Source of the DNA: Siphonodentalium dalli
Taxonomy: Eukaryota; Mollusca; Scaphopoda; Gadilida; Siphonodentaliidae
Direction of reading: 5' to 3'
Length of the DNA: 64,000 nt
Assembly (NCBI GenBank): GCA_032622095.1
Contig: CP136065.1
Span: 111,641,195 to 111,705,194, forward strand
The notes under the pieces were generated by a model. The model searched no databases. It was not told the origin of the DNA and saw only the letters and a program-made list of their open reading frames with translations. The translations under genes were made by a program, and so were the position numbers. Shown here one piece after another: positions 46,366 through 60,027 of this stretch. The first letter of the stretch is position 1, and the number at the start of each line of letters is the position of its first letter.

Positions 46366-46542
46366 ATATGGATCGCCGGCAGAAACCGTTTTCTTTTATA
46401 TCGCGAGTGCGCTCTAACGCGGATCAAACATAGCCCCCAGTTACTATTTTAAGCACACAAAGCTTCAGTTTTTAAACACGGACTTCGGCGAAAGCACATT
46501 ATTGGCTCATTTATGTAGGTCGATCCGCAAAGGAGTATAAAT
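46366..46542. promoter_or_regulatory. H2B/H2A divergent promoter (unit 8), empty target
   Basis: Uninterrupted; E target at 46366-46377. Confidence 0.78.
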
Positions 46543-46624
46543 TTCCTACCCACCCCTCGGAGATTTAATTGTGGAGATTTAATTTTCCATTTGTCGAATT
46601 TCGTACACTAGAAAATACACAATT

Positions 46625-46999
46625 ATGTCTGGACGTGGCAAAGGTGGCAAAGTAAAGGGAAAGGCAAAGTCCCGATCATCAAGGGCTGGACTCCAGTTCC
46701 CAGTCGGAAGAATTCACCGTCTGTTGAGAAAAGGCAACTATGCTGAGCGAGTCGGTGCCGGAGCTCCAGTCTACTTGGCTGCAGTTCTCGAATACCTCGC
46801 AGCTGAGGTTCTCGAGTTGGCAGGAAACGCCGCTCGTGACAACAAGAAGAGCAGAATCATCCCAAGACATCTGCAGCTTGCCATCAGAAACGACGAGGAA
46901 TTGAACAAACTGTTGTCTGGTGTGACCATCGCCCAGGGTGGTGTTCTGCCAAACATCCAGGCTGTCCTCCTCCCCAAGAAATCTCAGAGCAGCAAGTAA
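46625..46999 (+). CDS. H2A: Histone H2A (unit 8)
   Basis: Identical protein. Confidence 0.97.
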   Translation: MSGRGKGGKVKGKAKSRSSRAGLQFPVGRIHRLLRKGNYAERVGAGAPVYLAAVLEYLAAEVLELAGNAARDNKKSRIIPRHLQLAIRNDEELNKLLSGVTIAQGGVLPNIQAVLLPKKSQSSK

Positions 47000-47030
47000 A
47001 CAGTTTGCTACTCAAACACAACAACAAAAC

Positions 47031-47046
47031 GGCCCTTTTCAGGGCC
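47031..47046 (+). terminator. Histone 3' stem-loop of H2A (unit 8)
   Basis: Perfect stem-loop. Confidence 0.95.
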
Positions 47047-48081
47047 ACCCAAATTTTCCAAAAAGATAAACTATTACAAAATTGCTATATTAGATTAGAT
47101 AACAATAAATATATATGTATAAGCGCAAGCAAACAATTGCAAGTCAGGAAAATAAGGGGGAGGGACTGGGTGTGTGTGGTATGTGTAGAGAGAGAGCTTG
47201 ACATGTATAACATTACGTGTGATTCAATGTGTTAGAGACATAGTATTTACTTGTTTTGGGTACGTGAAACTGATCAGTTAGTATCCAGGCGCGATGCCAA
47301 CTGGAGGAATATAGCATTTTACTAAAATCTCAAGCAAATCGATCGTGCCACTCCATAGAAAACATCGTCTGAACTACGCTCAATTGTAAATATTTACTAT
47401 TCGATTCGGGGCGCATCTGTTGGCGATAAACTAACCAAAACGATTTCCCCACCAAGAGTCACTGCATTTAATTAGTATATAAGAACGACGGTGTGTCTTG
47501 TCAATTTGGATAAATATTTGTAAAAATTACTACTGTGAACAATATTATTTTCCATTTATTGTTGATCACCATATCGGAGTGTTTCACATCACTTTAATAT
47601 TAAGAGAGTCCAAAACAGACTCTGGGTTTGCAGCCAGCCAAATTACATAATCGATTATTTATAACTTTCGTCAACATTTATCTTCAATTACATTTATTTT
47701 TAATTACATTTATTTATAGTTACATTTATTTATAATTACATTTATTTATAATTACATTTATTTATAATTACATACATTTATGATTACGTACATTTATAAT
47801 TACATTTATTTATAATTACATACATTTATGATTACGTACATTTATAATTACAAACATTTATAATTACAATTGAATAAAGTGTGACTTTTTTTTCTCTCCA
47901 AAACGAAGCATTACTTTTATTCAGTTTACAACATGTTACGTTTGTGTGCATCAGTGACACAAATTATGTTTTTGTTTTGTGTTGTTTTAACACTGCTGTA
48001 TTTGATATTTCCTTCCTTCCTCTCTTTCCTTCCTTCCTTCCTTCCTTCCTTCCTTCCTTCCTTCCTATCTTTCTTTGTTTT

Positions 48082-48125
<44 letters not shown>

Positions 48126-48824
48126 TAGTTTTACTCCTTTTTGTATTGTTATTCCTTTAGCATATTACTATTTGTAATTTTATTTCATTAACTTACATCT
48201 TTTTCCCTCGATTTCTTTCTCTCTTTCATCTTTTCTTTTCATCTTCTATGAACAAAACAAATTCAATATTTCGCTTTTGGGGGAGGGGGTCAGGTCACCG
48301 ACCGACACGTACCGGGTGCGCACATACCGACAATAAAAATTAAAGGCTAGATAGATACGGGGTGTTTCAAATTGAAGTGACCTATTTCTGTGTAATATGG
48401 AGGTGGGTGAGAGAAAAACAAACCGACCTTGGGTAAATACATATCAGCAGCACGACGTACGTCATTTATGTGGTCAACGGGACGTCACTCTGTGCACACA
48501 GGGCGTGTTGACGTTATAACAATTTAACAGCACATTTATTTAAGACACAAAATGCTGCCAACTGCCTTGTTCCAATGCTGAGTGACCGTCGCCGAAGGCA
48601 CGAGCCATTAACAACTTTATGTGTAAAGTATTAATCGAAGGAAGAAATAAATACAAAGAACCCATATTTACATACCTTGCATGTTACCAACTTCAACTTT
48701 CCCGCTTTTATTTGTCACACTCCGGTGGTTCATATCGTGCACGTCAGAGAGCTGCAAAGAGAAACCAGGTCAGTTATTAAAATTCAGCCAAAACAGGCGT
48801 CTTGAAATAGGCCCGCGCGCACAG
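47047..48824. repeat. H2A-H4 spacer (unit 8)
   Basis: Minisatellite 47687-47868; CTTC/CTTT tract 48009-48126. Confidence 0.7.
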
Positions 48825-49204
<380 letters not shown>

Positions 49205-49240
49205 ACACCCGAAAGATCGGAAGCACAGCTTCAAACAAAC

Positions 49241-49256
49241 GGCCCTTTTCAGGGCC
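49241..49256 (+). terminator. Histone 3' stem-loop of H4 (unit 9)
   Basis: Perfect stem-loop. Confidence 0.95.
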
Positions 49257-49848
49257 ACCAAATTATTTTAAAGAGATACTTTAAAAATTGCTGTACAGCA
49301 AAAATAACACGCCATGTTAATACAATTTTAGTATATACATGAAAGGCACATAAAGGAGTGAGTGAGTGAGCGAGCGAGTGAAGGATGGAAACGTGCTCAT
49401 AAAAGTTTACTAAATACAATTTTTTTTTCGAACACTGCACTATGTTAGTTTAGTTCTATATATATAGACAAACTGCATAGTAACTGAAATGTGTATGGAC
49501 GTGTGACCTAACTTTTAATCACTTGTTACATCTTCATCAGGGAATTGGGCTATATTCCACAATTAAGCATTCAATATTCAAACAAGCTCATTCCCGTTAT
49601 TATTATTTTTTACACACATTTCTGACAGCTACTTTGTTGCCATGCCCCCCACATATACGGGGCATGTTCTTATATACTTGATCCCAATAAATGCTATGTG
49701 CACTTTAGTTGGGATATTTGCTTATATTTTTATTCAGTTCAGTTCCCTTCCTTTTCATGGTTATTCGTGAATTCCTCATTGTCCCTAACCCACAGTGATT
49801 CGAATAGTTTAGCAATTCTAATAGTTTATCTTTTTGGAAAATTTGGGT
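49257..49848. other. H4-H2B convergent spacer (unit 9)
   Basis: Standard content, no gene. Confidence 0.6.
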
Positions 49849-49864
49849 GGCCCTGAAAAGGGCC
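49849..49864 (-). terminator. Histone 3' stem-loop of H2B (unit 9)
   Basis: Perfect stem-loop, minus strand. Confidence 0.95.
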
Positions 49865-49893
49865 GTTTGTGTGTAAAGCTGTAAGTGAACAGT

Positions 49894-50265
49894 TTACTTG
49901 CTGCTGGTGTACTTCGTGACGGCCTTGGTGCCCTCAGAGACGGCGTGCTTGGCCAATTCACCTGGGAGAAGAAGTCTGACGGCGGTCTGGACCTCTCTGG
50001 AGGTGATGGTGGATCGTTTGTTGTAGTGGGCCAATCGGGAGGCCTCAGCTGCGATCCTCTCGAAAATGTCGTTGACAAAGCTGTTCATGATGGACATGGC
50101 TTTGCTGCTGACACCGGTGTCTGGGTGTACCTGTTTCAAGACTTTGTAGATGTAGATTCCGTAGGATTCCTTCCTTTTTCGGTGCCTCTTCTTGGTGCCG
50201 GTCGTTGACGCCTTCTGGGTCTTGGTGGCCTTTTTGGCTCCTTTGCTTCCTGCTTTGGGTGGCAT
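49894..50265 (-). CDS. H2B: Histone H2B (unit 9)
   Basis: Identical protein, intact promoter. Confidence 0.97.
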   Translation of the reverse strand: MPPKAGSKGAKKATKTQKASTTGTKKRHRKRKESYGIYIYKVLKQVHPDTGVSSKAMSIMNSFVNDIFERIAAEASRLAHYNKRSTITSREVQTAVRLLLPGELAKHAVSEGTKAVTKYTSSK

Positions 50266-50311
50266 CGTGAAACGAGATGAAAATTATTTTACTTGACGAA
50301 ATGTCGAGAAA

Positions 50312-50488
50312 ATATGGATCGCCGGCAGAAACCGTTTTCTTTTATATCGCGAGTGCGCTCTAACGCGGATCAAACATAGCCCCCAGTTACTATTTTAAGC
50401 ACACAAAGCTTCAGTTTTTAAACACGGACTTCGGCGAAAGCACATTATTGGCTCATTTATGTAGGTCGATCCGCAAAGGAGTATAAAT
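50312..50488. promoter_or_regulatory. H2B/H2A divergent promoter (unit 9), empty target
   Basis: Uninterrupted; E target at 50312-50323. Confidence 0.78.
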
Positions 50489-50570
50489 TTCCTACCCACC
50501 CCTCGGAGATTTAATTGTGGAGATTTAATTTTCCATTTGTCGAATTTCGTACACTAGAAAATACACAATT

Positions 50571-50945
50571 ATGTCTGGACGTGGCAAAGGTGGCAAAGTA
50601 AAGGGAAAGGCAAAGTCCCGATCATCAAGGGCTGGACTCCAGTTCCCAGTCGGAAGAATTCACCGTCTGTTGAGAAAAGGCAACTATGCTGAGCGAGTCG
50701 GTGCCGGAGCTCCAGTCTACTTGGCTGCAGTTCTCGAATACCTCGCAGCTGAGGTTCTCGAGTTGGCAGGAAACGCCGCTCGTGACAACAAGAAGAGCAG
50801 AATCATCCCAAGACATCTGCAGCTTGCCATCAGAAACGACGAGGAATTGAACAAACTGTTGTCTGGTGTGACCATCGCCCAGGGTGGTGTTCTGCCAAAC
50901 ATCCAGGCTGTCCTCCTCCCCAAGAAATCTCAGAGCAGCAAGTAA
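50571..50945 (+). CDS. H2A: Histone H2A (unit 9)
   Basis: Identical protein. Confidence 0.97.
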   Translation: MSGRGKGGKVKGKAKSRSSRAGLQFPVGRIHRLLRKGNYAERVGAGAPVYLAAVLEYLAAEVLELAGNAARDNKKSRIIPRHLQLAIRNDEELNKLLSGVTIAQGGVLPNIQAVLLPKKSQSSK

Positions 50946-50976
50946 ACAGTTTGCTACTCAAACACAACAACAAAAC

Positions 50977-50992
50977 GGCCCTTTTCAGGGCC
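50977..50992 (+). terminator. Histone 3' stem-loop of H2A (unit 9)
   Basis: Perfect stem-loop. Confidence 0.95.
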
Positions 50993-52027
50993 ACCCAAAT
51001 TTTCCAAAAAGATAAACTATTACAAAATTGCTATATTAGATTAGATAACAATAAATATATATGTATAAGCGCAAGCAAACAATTGCAAGTCAGGAAAATA
51101 AGGGGGAGGGACTGGGTGTGTGTGGTATGTGTAGAGAGAGAGCTTGACATGTATAACATTACGTGTGATTCAATGTGTTAGAGACATAGTATTTACTTGT
51201 TTTGGGTACGTGAAACTGATCAGTTAGTATCCAGGCGCGATGCCAACTGGAGGAATATAGCATTTTACTAAAATCTCAAGCAAATCGATCGTGCCACTCC
51301 ATAGAAAACATCGTCTGAACTACGCTCAATTGTAAATATTTACTATTCGATTCGGGGCGCATCTGTTGGCGATAAACTAACCAAAACGATTTCCCCACCA
51401 AGAGTCACTGCATTTAATTAGTATATAAGAACGACGGTGTGTCTTGTCAATTTGGATAAATATTTGTAAAAATTACTACTGTGAACAATATTATTTTCCA
51501 TTTATTGTTGATCACCATATCGGAGTGTTTCACATCACTTTAATATTAAGAGAGTCCAAAACAGACTCTGGGTTTGCAGCCAGCCAAATTACATAATCGA
51601 TTATTTATAACTTTCGTCAACATTTATCTTCAATTACATTTATTTTTAATTACATTTATTTATAGTTACATTTATTTATAATTACATTTATTTATAATTA
51701 CATTTATTTATAATTACATACATTTATGATTACGTACATTTATAATTACATTTATTTATAATTACATACATTTATGATTACGTACATTTATAATTACAAA
51801 CATTTATAATTACAATTGAATAAAGTGTGACTTTTTTTTCTCTCCAAAACGAAGCATTACTTTTATTCAGTTTACAACATGTTACGTTTGTGTGCATCAG
51901 TGACACAAATTATGTTTTTGTTTTGTGTTGTTTTAACACTGCTGTATTTGATATTTCCTTCCTTCCTCTCTTTCCTTCCTTCCTTCCTTCCTTCCTTCCT
52001 TCCTTCCTTCCTATCTTTCTTTGTTTT

Positions 52028-52071
<44 letters not shown>

Positions 52072-52770
52072 TAGTTTTACTCCTTTTTGTATTGTTATTC
52101 CTTTAGCATATTACTATTTGTAATTTTATTTCATTAACTTACATCTTTTTCCCTCGATTTCTTTCTCTCTTTCATCTTTTCTTTTCATCTTCTATGAACA
52201 AAACAAATTCAATATTTCGCTTTTGGGGGAGGGGGTCAGGTCACCGACCGACACGTACCGGGTGCGCACATACCGACAATAAAAATTAAAGGCTAGATAG
52301 ATACGGGGTGTTTCAAATTGAAGTGACCTATTTCTGTGTAATATGGAGGTGGGTGAGAGAAAAACAAACCGACCTTGGGTAAATACATATCAGCAGCACG
52401 ACGTACGTCATTTATGTGGTCAACGGGACGTCACTCTGTGCACACAGGGCGTGTTGACGTTATAACAATTTAACAGCACATTTATTTAAGACACAAAATG
52501 CTGCCAACTGCCTTGTTCCAATGCTGAGTGACCGTCGCCGAAGGCACGAGCCATTAACAACTTTATGTGTAAAGTATTAATCGAAGGAAGAAATAAATAC
52601 AAAGAACCCATATTTACATACCTTGCATGTTACCAACTTCAACTTTCCCGCTTTTATTTGTCACACTCCGGTGGTTCATATCGTGCACGTCAGAGAGCTG
52701 CAAAGAGAAACCAGGTCAGTTATTAAAATTCAGCCAAAACAGGCGTCTTGAAATAGGCCCGCGCGCACAG
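50993..52770. repeat. H2A-H4 spacer (unit 9)
   Basis: Minisatellite 51633-51814; CTTC/CTTT tract 51955-52072. Confidence 0.7.
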
Positions 52771-53150
<380 letters not shown>

Positions 53151-53186
53151 ACACCCGAAAGATCGGAAGCACAGCTTCAAACAAAC

Positions 53187-53202
53187 GGCCCTTTTCAGGG
53201 CC
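53187..53202 (+). terminator. Histone 3' stem-loop of H4 (unit 10)
   Basis: Perfect stem-loop. Confidence 0.95.
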
Positions 53203-53794
53203 ACCAAATTATTTTAAAGAGATACTTTAAAAATTGCTGTACAGCAAAAATAACACGCCATGTTAATACAATTTTAGTATATACATGAAAGGCACATAAA
53301 GGAGTGAGTGAGTGAGCGAGCGAGTGAAGGATGGAAACGTGCTCATAAAAGTTTACTAAATACAATTTTTTTTTCGAACACTGCACTATGTTAGTTTAGT
53401 TCTATATATATAGACAAACTGCATAGTAACTGAAATGTGTATGGACGTGTGACCTAACTTTTAATCACTTGTTACATCTTCATCAGGGAATTGGGCTATA
53501 TTCCACAATTAAGCATTCAATATTCAAACAAGCTCATTCCCGTTATTATTATTTTTTACACACATTTCTGACAGCTACTTTGTTGCCATGCCCCCCACAT
53601 ATACGGGGCATGTTCTTATATACTTGATCCCAATAAATGCTATGTGCACTTTAGTTGGGATATTTGCTTATATTTTTATTCAGTTCAGTTCCCTTCCTTT
53701 TCATGGTTATTCGTGAATTCCTCATTGTCCCTAACCCACAGTGATTCGAATAGTTTAGCAATTCTAATAGTTTATCTTTTTGGAAAATTTGGGT
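53203..53794. other. H4-H2B convergent spacer (unit 10)
   Basis: Standard content, no gene. Confidence 0.6.
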
Positions 53795-53810
53795 GGCCCT
53801 GAAAAGGGCC
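53795..53810 (-). terminator. Histone 3' stem-loop of H2B (unit 10)
   Basis: Perfect stem-loop, minus strand. Confidence 0.95.
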
Positions 53811-53839
53811 GTTTGTGTGTAAAGCTGTAAGTGAACAGT

Positions 53840-54211
53840 TTACTTGCTGCTGGTGTACTTCGTGACGGCCTTGGTGCCCTCAGAGACGGCGTGCTTGGCC
53901 AATTCACCTGGGAGAAGAAGTCTGACGGCGGTCTGGACCTCTCTGGAGGTGATGGTGGATCGTTTGTTGTAGTGGGCCAATCGGGAGGCCTCAGCTGCGA
54001 TCCTCTCGAAAATGTCGTTGACAAAGCTGTTCATGATGGACATGGCTTTGCTGCTGACACCGGTGTCTGGGTGTACCTGTTTCAAGACTTTGTAGATGTA
54101 GATTCCGTAGGATTCCTTCCTTTTTCGGTGCCTCTTCTTGGTGCCGGTCGTTGACGCCTTCTGGGTCTTGGTGGCCTTTTTGGCTCCTTTGCTTCCTGCT
54201 TTGGGTGGCAT
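53840..54211 (-). CDS. H2B: Histone H2B (unit 10), promoter displaced by one element
   Basis: Identical protein; TATA box at 55428-55436, 1.2 kb upstream, beyond E10. This is the cleanest case of a single insertion. Confidence 0.95.
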   Translation of the reverse strand: MPPKAGSKGAKKATKTQKASTTGTKKRHRKRKESYGIYIYKVLKQVHPDTGVSSKAMSIMNSFVNDIFERIAAEASRLAHYNKRSTITSREVQTAVRLLLPGELAKHAVSEGTKAVTKYTSSK

Positions 54212-54269
54212 CGTGAAACGAGATGAAAATTATTTTACTTGACGAAATGTCGAGAAAATATGGATCGCC

Positions 54270-55400
54270 TGATAGGGGGTTTGGGAAACTTTCCCGGGAA
54301 GATTTGAAAGGGGCGGAACCCCTCTCCTACAACCCACTGTTGAATTTAATTGTGAACATGTAATGGTGTAACATTAACATGAGATTGGTGAGGGTGAAAG
54401 TGAAAATGATCTAGACATTATTTCTTTTTCTTGGCTTTCTTTTTTTTCCGCTGTTGGAGTTCTTCTTGTTGTCGTCGTTGTTGGAGGATTTTGTTTGTCG
54501 CAGCAATCAATCTGTCGGAAGATTCGATACTTTCTTGAGATCTTCTTACTATCTCTTCTTGTTCTTCATCTCGCTGTTTTCGATGTATCGCTAATTCTTC
54601 CATAAACTCTGCATGAGATTGGGTGGTGGCTGTGCTGGTGTTGTTGTTGTTGGTGCTGGTGCTGGGGGACACCGGAATATGTTGGTAATCCGGTGTCCGA
54701 GGTGTGAAGCTGTCCAGTTCCACGTCGAAGCTGGCGGCAGGAACATCTGGGGTGGAATCCACGTCCCTGTCTCCGCAAGCTTCGACGACGACAGCAGGGA
54801 CCTCCGGCAGATCCACGGAATCCCTGCTAGTTGGTGCTATGTCGTCAGTCTCCATGCAGGTCGAGTCGTCTGGGCGTCTCTCAGACAACTTCGACCCGCC
54901 GGCTTTGACTATAGACGGCTGAGCCACACGGGGAGGGGTGACCGGTCGATCAACGGTCGCCCCCATCTTCTTCTTCCATTTCGCCCGTCTGGCTGCGTCC
55001 CTTCTCCTTCGAGCCGGTGTCTTTCTCTTAGGAGGCTCCACTTTCATGTTACGGCTGGTCTTGGTCTTGCTCCAGGTGGAAGATTTCTGGTTTCCAGCAT
55101 CTCCCGTCCTGAATTCAACGCAGAGAGTCAAATAGCCTCTGTTAGACTGGAGATTCCAGCTAACAATATCCGCAATTTGAGATCTCTCTATCGCTGCTAA
55201 CGCGGCGTCAGGGATTAACTCCATTGTCCGTCGCACTAAGCCTAATCCAAAACCGTCTCACTCGCCGGCATCAGCACGAGGGCGGTTGCTTCCAATTAAG
55301 GTTACAGACCGCTCAAATCACTCGTACCGACGCTCTGACACCGCAAGGAACTAATAGAGTCAAATAAAATCTGACTTGTTCGCTCCACTTGCTGCCAGAG
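54270..55400 (-). mobile_element. E10: single element in unit 10
   Basis: 1,131 bp between perfect 12-bp target copies at 54258-54269 and 55401-55412. Compared with an empty unit (for example 15698-15709) the insertion adds exactly the element plus one target. Best copy for defining element ends: the plus-strand left end is TGATAGGGGGTTTGGG and the right end CTTGCTGCCAGAG. Confidence 0.88.
54418..55224 (-). CDS. E10 element protein, unknown function
   Basis: 268 residues from the ATG at 55224. Identical to E9 except for three residues in the coiled-coil cassette; on DNA level the six differences are at 54500, 54518, 54519, 54538, 54583 and 54584, two codons carrying adjacent double changes. 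Confidence 0.7.
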   Translation of the reverse strand: MELIPDAALAAIERSQIADIVSWNLQSNRGYLTLCVEFRTGDAGNQKSSTWSKTKTSRNMKVEPPKRKTPARRRRDAARRAKWKKKMGATVDRPVTPPRVAQPSIVKAGGSKLSERRPDDSTCMETDDIAPTSRDSVDLPEVPAVVVEACGDRDVDSTPDVPAASFDVELDSFTPRTPDYQHIPVSPSTSTNNNNTSTATTQSHAEFMEELAIHRKQRDEEQEEIVRRSQESIESSDRLIAATNKILQQRRQQEELQQRKKKKAKKKK

Positions 55401-55577
55401 ATATGGATCGCCGGCAGAAACCGTTTTCTTTTATATCGCGAGTGCGCTCTAACGCGGATCAAACATAGCCCCCAGTTACTATTTTAAGCACACAAAGCTT
55501 CAGTTTTTAAACACGGACTTCGGCGAAAGCACATTATTGGCTCATTTATGTAGGTCGATCCGCAAAGGAGTATAAAT
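55401..55577. promoter_or_regulatory. H2B/H2A divergent promoter (unit 10), cut off from H2B
   Basis: H2B TATA at 55428-55436 faces E10; H2A side intact. Confidence 0.75.
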
Positions 55578-55659
55578 TTCCTACCCACCCCTCGGAGATT
55601 TAATTGTGGAGATTTAATTTTCCATTTGTCGAATTTCGTACACTAGAAAATACACAATT

Positions 55660-56034
55660 ATGTCTGGACGTGGCAAAGGTGGCAAAGTAAAGGGAAAGGC
55701 AAAGTCCCGATCATCAAGGGCTGGACTCCAGTTCCCAGTCGGAAGAATTCACCGTCTGTTGAGAAAAGGCAACTATGCTGAGCGAGTCGGTGCCGGAGCT
55801 CCAGTCTACTTGGCTGCAGTTCTCGAATACCTCGCAGCTGAGGTTCTCGAGTTGGCAGGAAACGCCGCTCGTGACAACAAGAAGAGCAGAATCATCCCAA
55901 GACATCTGCAGCTTGCCATCAGAAACGACGAGGAATTGAACAAACTGTTGTCTGGTGTGACCATCGCCCAGGGTGGTGTTCTGCCAAACATCCAGGCTGT
56001 CCTCCTCCCCAAGAAATCTCAGAGCAGCAAGTAA
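55660..56034 (+). CDS. H2A: Histone H2A (unit 10)
   Basis: Identical protein. Confidence 0.97.
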   Translation: MSGRGKGGKVKGKAKSRSSRAGLQFPVGRIHRLLRKGNYAERVGAGAPVYLAAVLEYLAAEVLELAGNAARDNKKSRIIPRHLQLAIRNDEELNKLLSGVTIAQGGVLPNIQAVLLPKKSQSSK

Positions 56035-56065
56035 ACAGTTTGCTACTCAAACACAACAACAAAAC

Positions 56066-56081
56066 GGCCCTTTTCAGGGCC
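56066..56081 (+). terminator. Histone 3' stem-loop of H2A (unit 10)
   Basis: Perfect stem-loop. Confidence 0.95.
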
Positions 56082-57116
56082 ACCCAAATTTTCCAAAAAG
56101 ATAAACTATTACAAAATTGCTATATTAGATTAGATAACAATAAATATATATGTATAAGCGCAAGCAAACAATTGCAAGTCAGGAAAATAAGGGGGAGGGA
56201 CTGGGTGTGTGTGGTATGTGTAGAGAGAGAGCTTGACATGTATAACATTACGTGTGATTCAATGTGTTAGAGACATAGTATTTACTTGTTTTGGGTACGT
56301 GAAACTGATCAGTTAGTATCCAGGCGCGATGCCAACTGGAGGAATATAGCATTTTACTAAAATCTCAAGCAAATCGATCGTGCCACTCCATAGAAAACAT
56401 CGTCTGAACTACGCTCAATTGTAAATATTTACTATTCGATTCGGGGCGCATCTGTTGGCGATAAACTAACCAAAACGATTTCCCCACCAAGAGTCACTGC
56501 ATTTAATTAGTATATAAGAACGACGGTGTGTCTTGTCAATTTGGATAAATATTTGTAAAAATTACTACTGTGAACAATATTATTTTCCATTTATTGTTGA
56601 TCACCATATCGGAGTGTTTCACATCACTTTAATATTAAGAGAGTCCAAAACAGACTCTGGGTTTGCAGCCAGCCAAATTACATAATCGATTATTTATAAC
56701 TTTCGTCAACATTTATCTTCAATTACATTTATTTTTAATTACATTTATTTATAGTTACATTTATTTATAATTACATTTATTTATAATTACATTTATTTAT
56801 AATTACATACATTTATGATTACGTACATTTATAATTACATTTATTTATAATTACATACATTTATGATTACGTACATTTATAATTACAAACATTTATAATT
56901 ACAATTGAATAAAGTGTGACTTTTTTTTCTCTCCAAAACGAAGCATTACTTTTATTCAGTTTACAACATGTTACGTTTGTGTGCATCAGTGACACAAATT
57001 ATGTTTTTGTTTTGTGTTGTTTTAACACTGCTGTATTTGATATTTCCTTCCTTCCTCTCTTTCCTTCCTTCCTTCCTTCCTTCCTTCCTTCCTTCCTTCC
57101 TATCTTTCTTTGTTTT

Positions 57117-57160
<44 letters not shown>

Positions 57161-57859
57161 TAGTTTTACTCCTTTTTGTATTGTTATTCCTTTAGCATAT
57201 TACTATTTGTAATTTTATTTCATTAACTTACATCTTTTTCCCTCGATTTCTTTCTCTCTTTCATCTTTTCTTTTCATCTTCTATGAACAAAACAAATTCA
57301 ATATTTCGCTTTTGGGGGAGGGGGTCAGGTCACCGACCGACACGTACCGGGTGCGCACATACCGACAATAAAAATTAAAGGCTAGATAGATACGGGGTGT
57401 TTCAAATTGAAGTGACCTATTTCTGTGTAATATGGAGGTGGGTGAGAGAAAAACAAACCGACCTTGGGTAAATACATATCAGCAGCACGACGTACGTCAT
57501 TTATGTGGTCAACGGGACGTCACTCTGTGCACACAGGGCGTGTTGACGTTATAACAATTTAACAGCACATTTATTTAAGACACAAAATGCTGCCAACTGC
57601 CTTGTTCCAATGCTGAGTGACCGTCGCCGAAGGCACGAGCCATTAACAACTTTATGTGTAAAGTATTAATCGAAGGAAGAAATAAATACAAAGAACCCAT
57701 ATTTACATACCTTGCATGTTACCAACTTCAACTTTCCCGCTTTTATTTGTCACACTCCGGTGGTTCATATCGTGCACGTCAGAGAGCTGCAAAGAGAAAC
57801 CAGGTCAGTTATTAAAATTCAGCCAAAACAGGCGTCTTGAAATAGGCCCGCGCGCACAG
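56082..57859. repeat. H2A-H4 spacer (unit 10)
   Basis: Minisatellite 56722-56903; CTTC/CTTT tract 57044-57161. Confidence 0.7.
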
Positions 57860-58239
<380 letters not shown>

Positions 58240-58275
58240 ACACCCGAAAGATCGGAAGCACAGCTTCAAACAAAC

Positions 58276-58291
58276 GGCCCTTTTCAGGGCC
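58276..58291 (+). terminator. Histone 3' stem-loop of H4 (unit 11)
   Basis: Perfect stem-loop. Confidence 0.95.
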
Positions 58292-58883
58292 ACCAAATTA
58301 TTTTAAAGAGATACTTTAAAAATTGCTGTACAGCAAAAATAACACGCCATGTTAATACAATTTTAGTATATACATGAAAGGCACATAAAGGAGTGAGTGA
58401 GTGAGCGAGCGAGTGAAGGATGGAAACGTGCTCATAAAAGTTTACTAAATACAATTTTTTTTTCGAACACTGCACTATGTTAGTTTAGTTCTATATATAT
58501 AGACAAACTGCATAGTAACTGAAATGTGTATGGACGTGTGACCTAACTTTTAATCACTTGTTACATCTTCATCAGGGAATTGGGCTATATTCCACAATTA
58601 AGCATTCAATATTCAAACAAGCTCATTCCCGTTATTATTATTTTTTACACACATTTCTGACAGCTACTTTGTTGCCATGCCCCCCACATATACGGGGCAT
58701 GTTCTTATATACTTGATCCCAATAAATGCTATGTGCACTTTAGTTGGGATATTTGCTTATATTTTTATTCAGTTCAGTTCCCTTCCTTTTCATGGTTATT
58801 CGTGAATTCCTCATTGTCCCTAACCCACAGTGATTCGAATAGTTTAGCAATTCTAATAGTTTATCTTTTTGGAAAATTTGGGT
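58292..58883. other. H4-H2B convergent spacer (unit 11)
   Basis: Standard content, no gene. Confidence 0.6.
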
Positions 58884-58899
58884 GGCCCTGAAAAGGGCC
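58884..58899 (-). terminator. Histone 3' stem-loop of H2B (unit 11)
   Basis: Perfect stem-loop, minus strand. Confidence 0.95.
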
Positions 58900-58928
58900 G
58901 TTTGTGTGTAAAGCTGTAAGTGAACAGT

Positions 58929-59300
58929 TTACTTGCTGCTGGTGTACTTCGTGACGGCCTTGGTGCCCTCAGAGACGGCGTGCTTGGCCAATTCACCTGG
59001 GAGAAGAAGTCTGACGGCGGTCTGGACCTCTCTGGAGGTGATGGTGGATCGTTTGTTGTAGTGGGCCAATCGGGAGGCCTCAGCTGCGATCCTCTCGAAA
59101 ATGTCGTTGACAAAGCTGTTCATGATGGACATGGCTTTGCTGCTGACACCGGTGTCTGGGTGTACCTGTTTCAAGACTTTGTAGATGTAGATTCCGTAGG
59201 ATTCCTTCCTTTTTCGGTGCCTCTTCTTGGTGCCGGTCGTTGACGCCTTCTGGGTCTTGGTGGCCTTTTTGGCTCCTTTGCTTCCTGCTTTGGGTGGCAT
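58929..59300 (-). CDS. H2B: Histone H2B (unit 11)
   Basis: Identical protein, intact promoter. Confidence 0.97.
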   Translation of the reverse strand: MPPKAGSKGAKKATKTQKASTTGTKKRHRKRKESYGIYIYKVLKQVHPDTGVSSKAMSIMNSFVNDIFERIAAEASRLAHYNKRSTITSREVQTAVRLLLPGELAKHAVSEGTKAVTKYTSSK

Positions 59301-59346
59301 CGTGAAACGAGATGAAAATTATTTTACTTGACGAAATGTCGAGAAA

Positions 59347-59523
59347 ATATGGATCGCCGGCAGAAACCGTTTTCTTTTATATCGCGAGTGCGCTCTAACG
59401 CGGATCAAACATAGCCCCCAGTTACTATTTTAAGCACACAAAGCTTCAGTTTTTAAACACGGACTTCGGCGAAAGCACATTATTGGCTCATTTATGTAGG
59501 TCGATCCGCAAAGGAGTATAAAT
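59347..59523. promoter_or_regulatory. H2B/H2A divergent promoter (unit 11), empty target
   Basis: Uninterrupted; E target at 59347-59358. Confidence 0.78.
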
Positions 59524-59605
59524 TTCCTACCCACCCCTCGGAGATTTAATTGTGGAGATTTAATTTTCCATTTGTCGAATTTCGTACACTAGAAAATACA
59601 CAATT

Positions 59606-59980
59606 ATGTCTGGACGTGGCAAAGGTGGCAAAGTAAAGGGAAAGGCAAAGTCCCGATCATCAAGGGCTGGACTCCAGTTCCCAGTCGGAAGAATTCACCG
59701 TCTGTTGAGAAAAGGCAACTATGCTGAGCGAGTCGGTGCCGGAGCTCCAGTCTACTTGGCTGCAGTTCTCGAATACCTCGCAGCTGAGGTTCTCGAGTTG
59801 GCAGGAAACGCCGCTCGTGACAACAAGAAGAGCAGAATCATCCCAAGACATCTGCAGCTTGCCATCAGAAACGACGAGGAATTGAACAAACTGTTGTCTG
59901 GTGTGACCATCGCCCAGGGTGGTGTTCTGCCAAACATCCAGGCTGTCCTCCTCCCCAAGAAATCTCAGAGCAGCAAGTAA
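59606..59980 (+). CDS. H2A: Histone H2A (unit 11)
   Basis: Identical protein. Confidence 0.97.
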   Translation: MSGRGKGGKVKGKAKSRSSRAGLQFPVGRIHRLLRKGNYAERVGAGAPVYLAAVLEYLAAEVLELAGNAARDNKKSRIIPRHLQLAIRNDEELNKLLSGVTIAQGGVLPNIQAVLLPKKSQSSK

Positions 59981-60011
59981 ACAGTTTGCTACTCAAACAC
60001 AACAACAAAAC

Positions 60012-60027
60012 GGCCCTTTTCAGGGCC
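60012..60027 (+). terminator. Histone 3' stem-loop of H2A (unit 11)
   Basis: Perfect stem-loop. Confidence 0.95.

Noticed and set aside
54270-55400. E elements as TIR DNA transposons or Helitrons
   Set aside because: The two ends (TGATAGGGGG and CTGCCAGAG) are not inverted repeats; there is no CTRR end, no TC start and no transposase or helicase; a 10-12 bp target duplication plus a precise structured 3' end fits target-primed reverse transcription better.
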